The notes under the pieces: model-generated | What the model was told of the DNA's origin: nothing | Seen by the model: the letters and a program-made list of their open reading frames with translations, nothing else | Databases searched by the model: none | Made by a program: the position numbers and the translations under genes | Shown: piece by piece, positions 13,955 through 21,598 of the stretch | Layout of the letters: every line of letters begins with the position of its first letter | Position numbering within the stretch: position 1 is the first letter of the stretch | From: Candidatus Sumerlaeota bacterium | Lineage (GTDB): Bacteria > Sumerlaeota > Sumerlaeia > SLMS01 > JAHLLQ01 | DNA length: 35,430 bases | NCBI GenBank assembly: GCA_021772755.1 | Contig: JAJFLJ010000120.1 | Coordinates: forward strand, 1-35,430 | Reading direction: 5' to 3'

Positions 13955-16420
13955 ATGACGGCATGGACGGACAAGAACGAAGCCCTCCGCTGGCGCGAGC
14001 TCCTGCCCGCCGCCGGGATTCTTCTGCTGCTGCTGGTGTTGTTCCACGGCGGCGCGGTCTATGGCGCCATCGTCTTCTGCGGCGGCGACATCATCAACCA
14101 GGACCACCCCCTGCGCCAGTACTGGCTGCGGGAGGGATTCCTGACGGGGTGGTACTCCGCAAGCTTCTCCGGCTATCCCTTCTTCGCCAACACCCAGGCC
14201 GGGGTTCTGTACCCGCCGAACCTGCTGTACTGGATCGGGCTGCCGGTGGAGCGGACGACGACGTGGCTGGTGCTGGGGCATTCCCTGGCGGGAGCGCTGG
14301 GGTTCTATGCGTTCGCGCGGCGGTGGACGTCGCGCCTGGTGGCGCTGCTGCCGGCCTTCCTCTGGATGTGCGGGGGGTATCAGCTCCTGCGGAACACGAA
14401 CGGCGTGGTGATCTTCACGTACGGGATGAACTGGATTCCGTGGATGTGGCTCGCCGCCGAGCGCTGCGGCGACGGAGCGAAGCGCTGGACGATCCTCCTG
14501 GGTCTGTTCGGCGCGATGCAGTTCCTGGCCGGAGCGCCGCAGCTCGTCCACATCACCTGGTGCGGACTGCTGGTCTGGCTGGTCGGGCGCGGCGTGGCCA
14601 TGGGTTCGTGGCGCGAGCGCGCGTGGCTGGCGGCGCACTGCGCGGGGGCGGTCGTGCTGATGACGGTCATCGCGTTTCCCCAGCTCTGGGCGTCCTGGGA
14701 GTTCAGTTCCCTGGGGGCTGGGCGCGGAGCCGACAGCAACTGGGACTACATCGCGCGCGACTCGTTCCTCCCGCGTCTGTTCATCGCGATTCTGCTTCCG
14801 ACCTTCTTCGACGTGGGCAACGCCGAAGCGACGTACTGGGGCGGAACGACGGGCTATCTGGAAACGAACGTCTATATCGGCGCCGCGGCGCTGGTCCTTG
14901 CGGCGTTCGGGTTCGTCTTCGCGGCGACGGGTGTTCGCCGGCGCGGCGGCGGAGAGAGGGATACGCTGCGGCTCTGCACGGTGTCGGCGATCCTGGCGGT
15001 CGCCGGAATGTCGATCGCCCTGGGCCGGCACTTCTTCGTCTTTCGGATCCTGTTCGATCTGGTGCCGGGGTTCGACATGTTCCGCGTGCCGGCGCGGTGG
15101 CAGCTCTGGTGCGTGGCGCCGGCGATCCTGTTCGGCGGCATCGGGCTGCAGGCGCTCCTCGATTCCGCGGGGCAGGGTCTTTCGTCCAGAACCGCCCGTC
15201 GGGCGTTCATCGTGTGGGCGTGCGTCTCCGGCGGCGCCATCGCGTTGTGCGCGACGCTGCGAATCGCGACGCCGGCGCTGCTGACCTTCTTCGGGTTCGA
15301 CCTGGTGGAGAGCTTTCGCATGTCGCCGGAGCTGGCGGAAACGGCGCGCCGCAGAGCGGAGCGCGCCGGCGAATGGGCGCTGGGCACGGTCGCCATCGCG
15401 GGCTTCGCCGGAGCGGCCGTCATCCTGCGCCCGACGGGCCGCAACGCGCTGCTCTTCGTGCTCGGACTCGTCATGGTGACGGACCAGCGGCTGTACTGGG
15501 CGCCGTTCTCCCACGCGGTTCCGACCGACATACCCCGCGCGGAGCTTCCCACGGAAGCGCCCTATCACCGCATCGCGGCATCCGGGTTCCAGGAATACTT
15601 CTACCCCGAAACGGACGCGGTGCGGTCGCTGAGGGCCGGCGGCGAAGGGCGCCTCTTCTTCACCGACAGCCTGTACTTCTACGGCGTCGACGAATTCGTG
15701 CGCGAGTTCTACGCCGACCGCCCCGCCGTCACCGGGATGGAATCGATGCGCGGCTACTATCCGCTGCTGCTCCGGTCCTACGTCGACGACTTCTTCTCGA
15801 TCGCATACGGCGAGAACGAACAGCGCCCCGCGCCCGGCGCGTTCCTGGCCAGCCCGCTGATCATGAACCGCTGGCCCATCGACGCGTACAATGCCGACCG
15901 CATTCTGCGGTTCCGCACGCCGCGCGAGCCTCCGTCGGTGACCGACCAACTCCTCTCCACGGGCATCGTACGCGCCGAGGAGTTCACCTTCAGCGGCGAG
16001 TACGGCTCGTTCACGCTGGAACGCTGGGAAAACCCGCACGCGCCCGGCTGGGCGTGGCTCTCCACCGAGAGCGAATGGCCCGGTCTGGAGGGCCGAATCC
16101 AGGGAGTCGAACTGCGGGACATGGTTCGCGGCGCCGACAGCATGACGTTCGGAATGCCCGTGCCGGAGGAACCGGCGGAGGGCGTCTGGCTTCACTTCGC
16201 GGAAGTCGATTATCCCGGCTGGACGATCGGTATCGACGGAAACCGCGCCGGAGAAGGCCGGTCGGTGGAGGTTTCCGGGCGCGCCGGAGAGACGATCGAG
16301 GTGGAGCGACGGTTCGCGCTGCCGCTGGCGACGCGGGTCGGACTCCCGATTTCGGCGTTCGCGTTCCTGGCGGGAATCGCCGGAGCCGTGCTGGCAAGAC
16401 CCCGTCGCGAGGACGGGTAG
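13955..16420 (+). CDS. YfhO-like multi-span membrane protein
   Basis: 821 aa from ATG 13955 (GAGG 10 nt upstream); an ATG at 13946 is also possible but too close to that site. The first span (LLPAAGILLLLLVLFHGG) is followed by a loop with GDIINQDHPLRQYW and GYPFFANTQAGVLYPPN, a pattern of the YfhO/GT-C type in which early acidic residues and a YPPN loop mark the catalytic face. About eleven to twelve spans follow, including FRVPARW, then a large soluble C-terminal domain ending with YPGWTIGI and a last span. YfhO proteins are implicated in glycosylating lipoteichoic acid or other envelope polymers; the role in a diderm is unclear. Two further YfhO-like genes occur at the two ends of this window. 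Confidence 0.85.
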   Translation: MTAWTDKNEALRWRELLPAAGILLLLLVLFHGGAVYGAIVFCGGDIINQDHPLRQYWLREGFLTGWYSASFSGYPFFANTQAGVLYPPNLLYWIGLPVERTTTWLVLGHSLAGALGFYAFARRWTSRLVALLPAFLWMCGGYQLLRNTNGVVIFTYGMNWIPWMWLAAERCGDGAKRWTILLGLFGAMQFLAGAPQLVHITWCGLLVWLVGRGVAMGSWRERAWLAAHCAGAVVLMTVIAFPQLWASWEFSSLGAGRGADSNWDYIARDSFLPRLFIAILLPTFFDVGNAEATYWGGTTGYLETNVYIGAAALVLAAFGFVFAATGVRRRGGGERDTLRLCTVSAILAVAGMSIALGRHFFVFRILFDLVPGFDMFRVPARWQLWCVAPAILFGGIGLQALLDSAGQGLSSRTARRAFIVWACVSGGAIALCATLRIATPALLTFFGFDLVESFRMSPELAETARRRAERAGEWALGTVAIAGFAGAAVILRPTGRNALLFVLGLVMVTDQRLYWAPFSHAVPTDIPRAELPTEAPYHRIAASGFQEYFYPETDAVRSLRAGGEGRLFFTDSLYFYGVDEFVREFYADRPAVTGMESMRGYYPLLLRSYVDDFFSIAYGENEQRPAPGAFLASPLIMNRWPIDAYNADRILRFRTPREPPSVTDQLLSTGIVRAEEFTFSGEYGSFTLERWENPHAPGWAWLSTESEWPGLEGRIQGVELRDMVRGADSMTFGMPVPEEPAEGVWLHFAEVDYPGWTIGIDGNRAGEGRSVEVSGRAGETIEVERRFALPLATRVGLPISAFAFLAGIAGAVLARPRREDG

Positions 16421-16450
16421 GGATTCTGGGAGAGCGGAGCTGGAGAGAGG

Positions 16451-16528
16451 TGGTATCCCGGACGGGATTTGAACCCGTGTTTTCGCCGTGAAAGGGCGAT
16501 GTCCTAGACCAGGCTAGACGACCGGGAC
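16451..16528 (-). tRNA. tRNA-Glu (anticodon UUC)
   Basis: Minus-strand cloverleaf with encoded CCA (16451-16453). Acceptor GTCCCGG (16528-16522) pairs with CCGGGAT (16461-16455) with one G-U pair; the anticodon stem TCGCC/GGCGA encloses CTTTCAC, giving TTC. The T loop GGTTCAAATCC is standard. It is about 0.8 kb from the terminase pair, and tRNA genes are common phage integration sites. Confidence 0.96.
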
Positions 16529-16778
16529 GCCGATTGCGCCCGCCAGTGCTTCGGCGGGGGTCCGAAACCTATTGAGCAGCCGGGCGGGGTCAAGCCCGGA
16601 AACGCGGGGCCGCACGGTTCGGGCCCGAGCGACGCTTCGGCAAAGCGAATGCCGGCAGTCTGGCCCGGCCCTGCCCGCCTGATAGCCAGCAGCCACCAGG
16701 CCCGCCACTCCGGCCCTCTCCGCGTCCCTGCATCGTCTGTTGGATTGATCGATCGCGACTCGCGTCGCGTGCGCCGTC

Positions 16779-17102
16779 CTACGCCGAAAACGAACTCCCG
16801 CACGAGCACGTCCGCTTCGCGTTCGGGTTCACGAAATTGAAGCCGCCGTTCAGCAGATCCGTGCTGTAGTCCAGCTTCATCCCGTTCAGGAACAGATAGC
16901 TCTTCGGATCGACGAACACCCTCACCCCGCCCTGCTCCAGCACCGTGTCCTTCTCCTTCGCCGCCTCGTCGAACGCCAGCGTATAGCTCAGCCCCGAGCA
17001 GCCGCCTCCCACCACGCCCACGCGCAGACCCCACTCCTCGCGGTTCTCCAGTTTCAGCAGCCGCTTCACTTCCACCACCGCCGCTTCGGTCAGCTCGATC
17101 AT
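16779..17102 (-). CDS. A-type iron-sulfur cluster carrier (IscA/ErpA/SufA family)
   Basis: 107 aa, normal for the family. Start ATG 17102 has AGGAG 9 nt upstream. The three conserved cysteines are present: Cys35 in GGGCSGLSY and Cys99/Cys101 in the C-terminal TCSCGSSF. These bind a [2Fe-2S] or [4Fe-4S] cluster or iron, which is delivered to apo-proteins in the cytoplasm. The motif LDYSTDLLNGGFNFVNPNA is also typical. There is no isc or suf operon around it, so it is a stand-alone carrier; ErpA, IscA and SufA cannot be told apart from sequence alone. It is transcribed away from the terminase genes. Confidence 0.93.
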   Translation of the reverse strand: MIELTEAAVVEVKRLLKLENREEWGLRVGVVGGGCSGLSYTLAFDEAAKEKDTVLEQGGVRVFVDPKSYLFLNGMKLDYSTDLLNGGFNFVNPNAKRTCSCGSSFSA

Positions 17103-17335
17103 ACGTAAACGCTCCTGCACATTTGCCCGTCGAAATCGTCGGTCGATACGCGCCGCGCACCGTCCGCACACACCGTCTAGCGAGGACTCTGCCAACCCCG
17201 CCCGCCTCTCTGGCAAGCTCAAATCCCCGGTATTTCCACCCATTTTCCCACCACTCCCATTTCTTCCGCCCCTTCCTGAAACACATTCCCCCTTCCTCCA
17301 GGGTCTCCCGTATCCGCTGCCGGAGCCGCCCCCGC

Positions 17336-17608
17336 ATGCCCGACCAACCCGCCGCCGACCGCCTCGCCCGCGCCGAAGACATCCTCGACCGCTGGCTCGA
17401 TCTCTTCGACGACGCCCTCCGCGAAGCCCGCCCCGACCCCTCCAGAACCACCGAACTCGCCAACGTCTTCACCATCCTCAAGCGCATCCACGAAATCCGC
17501 ATCCTCGCCCTCAAGACCGCCCAACTGGAGGCCGCCGCGCATGACTCTGCCGGACCCGCGTTCGATCCAGACCTGTTCGGAGGAGACCTTCAGGACTCTT
17601 CTGAATAA
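17336..17608 (+). CDS. Small protein overlapping the terminase; candidate terminase small subunit
   Basis: 90 aa, helical and acidic. Start ATG 17336 is preceded by GGAG about 10 nt upstream. It begins MPDQPAADRLARAEDILDRW and has a second helix pair TTELANVFTILKRIHEIRILAL, then an acidic tail. Its position directly ahead of, and overlapping by 68 nt with, a terminase large subunit, and its size, are what phage small terminase subunits show. No helix-turn-helix is clear, so the name rests on context only. It is probably translated together with the large subunit. Confidence 0.55.
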   Translation: MPDQPAADRLARAEDILDRWLDLFDDALREARPDPSRTTELANVFTILKRIHEIRILALKTAQLEAAAHDSAGPAFDPDLFGGDLQDSSE

Positions 17609-19229
17609 CGCCGACGCCGAACTCCGCGGCTGGCTCTTCTTCGTTCGCGCCCGCCGCGACCCCGAACTCTTCGCCCGCATCGCCACGCCCCACGCCCTCC
17701 GCCTCCCCTTCGCCGAATACCACCGCACGCTCTTCGCCTGGCACCGCCTCATGGGCGCCGTGCCGCTCGCCAGCCGCAACGGCCTGCGCTTCGCCCTCGC
17801 CGCGCCCCGGGGCAGCGCCAAGTCCACCATCGTCTCCTACATCCTCGCCCTGCACGACATCGTCTACGAGACGGAACGCTACCTCGTGCTGCTTTCCGCC
17901 ACGCGCCACCAGGCGCGCCAGCGCCTCGCCGCCATTCGCCGCGAACTCTCCGGCCGCACCCCGCTCACCCGCTGGCTCGGACCCCGCGCCGCCCAAATGC
18001 GCGTCGAGTCCTCCGCCGGCACCCTCACCGCCGGTCGCGTTCGCGTCGATGCCTACGGAGGCGGCTCCGAAATACGCGGCATCGGCCACGACTCCTGGCG
18101 GCCCACCAAGATCATTCTCGACGACGCCGAATCCTCCGCAGCCGCCGAATCGCCCCGCCGCCGCGCCCGCATTCACGACTGGTTCGGCGAAGTCGTCGAG
18201 CACCTCGGCGCGCCCTCCACCCACATCCTCGCCATCGGCACCGTTCTCCACCCCCAGAGCCTTCTCGCCACCCTGCTCGGCCGCAGCGACTTCGAGTCTC
18301 TGCGCTGTCCCGCCATCGCGCGCTTCGCCGAACCCTCCCCCGAATGGAACCGCTGGCGCGCGATTCTCACCGACCGCTCACTGCCGGAACGGCGCGAAGC
18401 CGCCCGCGCGTTCTTCGAGGAACGCCGTGCCGACATGGAACGCGGCAGCAGCGTGCTCTGGCCTGCTCTCGAAGACTACGAGCACCTCATGGCCCGACTC
18501 GTCGTCCAGGGCCGCCGCACCTTCTACCAGGAAAAGCAGAACGAGCCCCTCGGCCCCGAAGACGCTCTCTTCGATCCCGCCGTCTGCTGGCGCGCACGGC
18601 GCATTCCTGGCGGATGGCGCGTCATGCCGCCGACGGACGATCCGTCGCGCGAGCGCGAATACGCCGACGATGCGTTGCGCCGCTTCGGCTATCACGACGC
18701 GGCCCTCGGCAAGTCCGGCCGCAACGCCGGCGACTTCGCCGCCCTCGCCACCGTCGCTCTCGCCGAAGACGGAACGCTGATTCTCGAGTCCGTCTGGCTC
18801 AGGCGCGCCGCCCCAACCGAACAGATCGCCGCCATGTTCGACGCCCACGACCTCCGCCCGTTCGAGCGCCTCGCCATCGAAGGAACCGGCTTTCAGGAAC
18901 TCCTCACCATGCCCATCGCCGAGGAACGCCGCCGCCGCGAAGCACTCCGCCGCCGCGCCGATCTTCCTCTCGTCGTCGTCAAGCCCCGCCGCGCAAAGCA
19001 CATCCGCATCGCCGCCATCGAACCGTTGCTCGGCAACGCACGCCTCGTCCTCTCCGACACGCTCCCCGAGGAATTCCACACCGAACTCTCCCGCTATCCC
19101 CGCTCCGTCCACGACGACGCCCTCGACGCCACCGCAGGCGCCGTCGATCTCGCCCTCCAGGGCGCGACCGGTGCGCGCCAGCCCTCGCCCGCCCGCATCG
19201 AACGCCCCGAACGCATCGCCGGATTCTGA
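17541..19229 (+). CDS. Phage-type terminase large subunit
   Basis: 562 aa. Start ATG 17541 has GGAGG 9 nt upstream and lies inside the preceding gene. The N-terminal ATPase has Walker A APRGSAKST (88-96) and Walker B IILDDAE (191-197). The C-terminal RNase H-like nuclease shows its acidic set: Asp386 in YHDAALG, Asp398 in NAGDFAAL, Glu447 in AIEGTGF and HDDALDA (524-530). This is the usual motor that cuts concatemeric phage DNA and drives it into capsids. All key residues are kept and the gene is full length, yet no portal, capsid, tail, integrase or lysis gene is nearby. Codon use (C-ending codons) resembles the host genes at 31167-33318, so recent arrival is not obvious. It is either an isolated prophage relic or a domesticated module. 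Confidence 0.88.
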   Translation: MTLPDPRSIQTCSEETFRTLLNNADAELRGWLFFVRARRDPELFARIATPHALRLPFAEYHRTLFAWHRLMGAVPLASRNGLRFALAAPRGSAKSTIVSYILALHDIVYETERYLVLLSATRHQARQRLAAIRRELSGRTPLTRWLGPRAAQMRVESSAGTLTAGRVRVDAYGGGSEIRGIGHDSWRPTKIILDDAESSAAAESPRRRARIHDWFGEVVEHLGAPSTHILAIGTVLHPQSLLATLLGRSDFESLRCPAIARFAEPSPEWNRWRAILTDRSLPERREAARAFFEERRADMERGSSVLWPALEDYEHLMARLVVQGRRTFYQEKQNEPLGPEDALFDPAVCWRARRIPGGWRVMPPTDDPSREREYADDALRRFGYHDAALGKSGRNAGDFAALATVALAEDGTLILESVWLRRAAPTEQIAAMFDAHDLRPFERLAIEGTGFQELLTMPIAEERRRREALRRRADLPLVVVKPRRAKHIRIAAIEPLLGNARLVLSDTLPEEFHTELSRYPRSVHDDALDATAGAVDLALQGATGARQPSPARIERPERIAGF

Positions 19230-19243
19230 ACCTTCCACCAACG

Positions 19244-19270
19244 AAAAAGGAGCCGGCCGACGCCGACTCC
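19244..19270 (-). terminator. Rho-independent terminator of sppA
   Basis: On the minus strand a 9-bp stem with one C-A mismatch (19270-19262 with 19257-19249, loop GTCG) is followed directly by TTTTT. It begins 28 bp after the sppA stop and also lies just beyond the end of the converging terminase gene. Confidence 0.75.
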
Positions 19271-19297
19271 CGAAATCCCGAATCCCCGCACTTCCCA

Positions 19298-20524
19298 CTA
19301 CATTTGAAACCGGTACTCCATCTTCGCCATGCCGGCCTGGTGTCCGCCGAGCGCCTCCGCCTTCTGCTTCACGATGCCGAACAGCGACGGCTGCGGCTTC
19401 GGCGTATGGACGATGCCCGTGCCTTCGGGAAGGCCAAGATCCGTGCGCATCGCCTCGACCACGTCGTCCAGCGTTCCGATCTCGTCGACGAAGCCGTACT
19501 CCACCGCCTGGTTGCCGCTGAAGATGCGCCCGTCCGCGTACTCGCGAAGGTGCGCTTCGACGTCCTCGTCCGAAACGTCTTCGGTGTTGCGAAGGGTCTG
19601 ATCGCCGGATGCGAGCACCTCCCGCGCGGAGTCGGACCGGCTCTGGAGAACGATCGAGAAGAAATCCTCGTACACGTCCGAGACCATCTCGTCCAGCAGC
19701 GCCTTCTCCTTCTCAGTCAGCGGCCGCGCGCCGCTGCCGATGTCCTTGAACTCGCCGCTCTTGATCGTGCGCGGCTCCAGCCCGATTTTCTCCACCAGGT
19801 CCTGATAGCCCCAGAAGCTCAGGATCACGCCGATGCTGCCCGTGATCGTTCCTCCGTTGGCGTACACGCGGTCCGCCCCCATCGAGACGTAGTAGCCGCC
19901 GCTCGCCGCGACGTCGCCCATGCTGGCGTACACCGGCTTGTTCTGCGCGCGGAACTCCTCGATCGCCTCGTACAGGTCGTGCGTCGCGCTCACCGCCCCG
20001 CCGGGGCTGTTGACGCGAACCACCATGCCCTTGATGGAGTCGTCCTCGGCCCACTTCAGCACCAGGTTCTTCAGCCGCGCCGTGTCCGCGCCGTACCCAA
20101 CGCCTTCGCCGAGCACGCCTTCCACCTCCAGCAGCGCGATACGCTGTCCGAAGGGCAGCGAAAACCCGGAACCGACCACTCCGGCCCCGATGAACGTGAT
20201 CAGTGCTCCTCCGCCCACGAATATCAGAACGATCAGTCCGATAATCAGACCGATGGGACTGCGCTTCATGCGGCGTGGGGGCGGTGCCTGCCAGGGCGGC
20301 GGACCGCCCGGGCGGTGGGGCTGCCAACCCGCTCCCGGCGGAGGCCCGGACTGCCACTGCGGCGGAGGGCCGGGTTGCTGGTAGTAGCCCGGAGGCGGCC
20401 CCTGCTGCGGGGGAGGCGCTGCCGCCTGGCCTGCGGGGGGCTGAAGCGGCGGCGGCTGGGCCGGAGGCTGCTCCGGCGCCGCAGGAGGCTGGTACTGCTG
20501 ATTTTCGTCGCGAGGTTCGCTCAT
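19298..20524 (-). CDS. sppA: Signal peptide peptidase SppA with long Pro-rich N-terminus
   Basis: 408 aa. Residues 1-85 are cytoplasmic and extremely rich in Pro, Gln and Gly; a membrane span follows (about 90-116). The peptidase domain carries the Ser-Lys dyad: Ser208 in GDVAASGGYY and Lys260 in IKSGEFKD, 52 residues apart as in short bacterial SppA proteins; the flanking VNSPGGAV (171-178) and ITGSIGVI (227-234) are also typical. SppA degrades remnant signal peptides in the membrane and acts as a serine peptidase of family S49. The single-domain length matches Gram-positive-type SppA, not the double-domain E. coli form. The Pro-rich head is an addition of unknown role. The start has little ribosome-site support but gives a natural MSEPRDEN. 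Confidence 0.92.
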   Translation of the reverse strand: MSEPRDENQQYQPPAAPEQPPAQPPPLQPPAGQAAAPPPQQGPPPGYYQQPGPPPQWQSGPPPGAGWQPHRPGGPPPWQAPPPRRMKRSPIGLIIGLIVLIFVGGGALITFIGAGVVGSGFSLPFGQRIALLEVEGVLGEGVGYGADTARLKNLVLKWAEDDSIKGMVVRVNSPGGAVSATHDLYEAIEEFRAQNKPVYASMGDVAASGGYYVSMGADRVYANGGTITGSIGVILSFWGYQDLVEKIGLEPRTIKSGEFKDIGSGARPLTEKEKALLDEMVSDVYEDFFSIVLQSRSDSAREVLASGDQTLRNTEDVSDEDVEAHLREYADGRIFSGNQAVEYGFVDEIGTLDDVVEAMRTDLGLPEGTGIVHTPKPQPSLFGIVKQKAEALGGHQAGMAKMEYRFQM

Positions 20525-20729
20525 CTCGAATCAACCGTTCCGAACGGGAGACGCGATCCCGTCGAGATTTGTGTCAGGGTCGTCTTGCCGCATGAACGCG
20601 TTTCCGGCCCACACGGCGGGATCATGCGTGCAAAGGACGGTCCAGGACAAGCGGTGATCGTGCCGCCTTCCCCGCCGGTCGCGAGTTGGCACTTGCTCGC
20701 CGGCAAATCCGCCGTTTCATTGACCCGTC

Positions 20730-21581
20730 ATGTCGAATTCCGCTCCGCCTCCCGGCCTGGTCCGCGTCGCCGCCATCGTCGAATACGAGGGCACGGCGTA
20801 CGAGGGCCTGCAATGGCAGGCCAGCGGCCCCACCATTCAGGGCGAGATCGAGAAGGCCGTGCGGAAGTTCGGCGTCGAAGAGCCCCGGTTTCGCGCTTCC
20901 GGCCGCACCGATTCCGGCGTCCATGCCCGCGGCCAGGTCGTCGCCGTGGACCTGCCGGCGTCGATTCCCGGGAATAGCATCGCCAGCGCGGTGAACTGGC
21001 ACTTGCCGGCGGACATTCGCTTTCGCCGCGCCGTCGCCTGCGATCCGGAGTTCGATCCGCGCCGCGACGCGCGCCTGCGCACCTACCGCTATCTGCTCTG
21101 CGGCGGCCAGCCCATGCCGGCGATGATGCGCAACCGCATGGGGCGGGCCCGCACGCGGCTCGACATCGGGGCGATGCGCGAAGCGGCCGGCGCGTTCATG
21201 GGCGAGCACGAGTTCCGCGCATGGCGGTCGACGCTTTGCCAGGCGAAGCGCACGGTGCTGGAGATTCGCCGGTTCGACATCGACGTCTGGCGCGACCGCG
21301 CGTCCCACGAAGGCGACTGGCAGACGTTCGAGGTCACCGTCGCCTGCCGCTCGTTCCTTCACCGCATGGTCCGGTTTCTGGTGGGGGGCATCGTGCGCGT
21401 CGGATGCGGCGAGCTGCCGGTCGAATCCCTTGCGGATCACCTGCGGGAAGCGACGCTGCCGCCGCGCGTCGCGCCGGCGGACGCGTGCGGACTGTCGCTC
21501 GAACGCGTCGACTACGCGGAAGGCAGGAACCCCTTCGGCGGCGCGCCCATTCCGGGCCAGGCGGGCAGCGGCGCCGGATAG
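20730..21581 (+). CDS. truA: tRNA pseudouridine(38-40) synthase TruA
   Basis: 283 aa, slightly longer than usual because of a short N-terminal leader and a Gly/Ala tail. TruA isomerises uridines 38, 39 and 40 in the anticodon stem-loop of many tRNAs. The catalytic Asp61 is in the invariant ASGRTDSGVHARGQV; further family marks are YEGTAYEGLQWQ (substrate side) and SFLHRMVRFLVGGIVRVG (C-terminal domain). It is divergent from sppA (205-bp gap) and converges on the amidase gene with only 17 bp between stops. No clear Shine-Dalgarno is seen before the ATG. Confidence 0.95.
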   Translation: MSNSAPPPGLVRVAAIVEYEGTAYEGLQWQASGPTIQGEIEKAVRKFGVEEPRFRASGRTDSGVHARGQVVAVDLPASIPGNSIASAVNWHLPADIRFRRAVACDPEFDPRRDARLRTYRYLLCGGQPMPAMMRNRMGRARTRLDIGAMREAAGAFMGEHEFRAWRSTLCQAKRTVLEIRRFDIDVWRDRASHEGDWQTFEVTVACRSFLHRMVRFLVGGIVRVGCGELPVESLADHLREATLPPRVAPADACGLSLERVDYAEGRNPFGGAPIPGQAGSGAG

Positions 21582-21598
21582 GCCGGGGCGCCGCGGTT

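Noticed and set aside
16451-19270. Prophage with attachment sites at tRNA-Glu
   Set aside because: No integrase and no visible repeat of the tRNA 3' end near the terminase genes; kept only as a hypothesis in the terminase finding.
20690-20729. Sigma54 promoter before truA (TTGGCACTTGCT)
   Set aside because: TGGCAC is present, but the GC element is not at the required distance, so the -24/-12 geometry fails.
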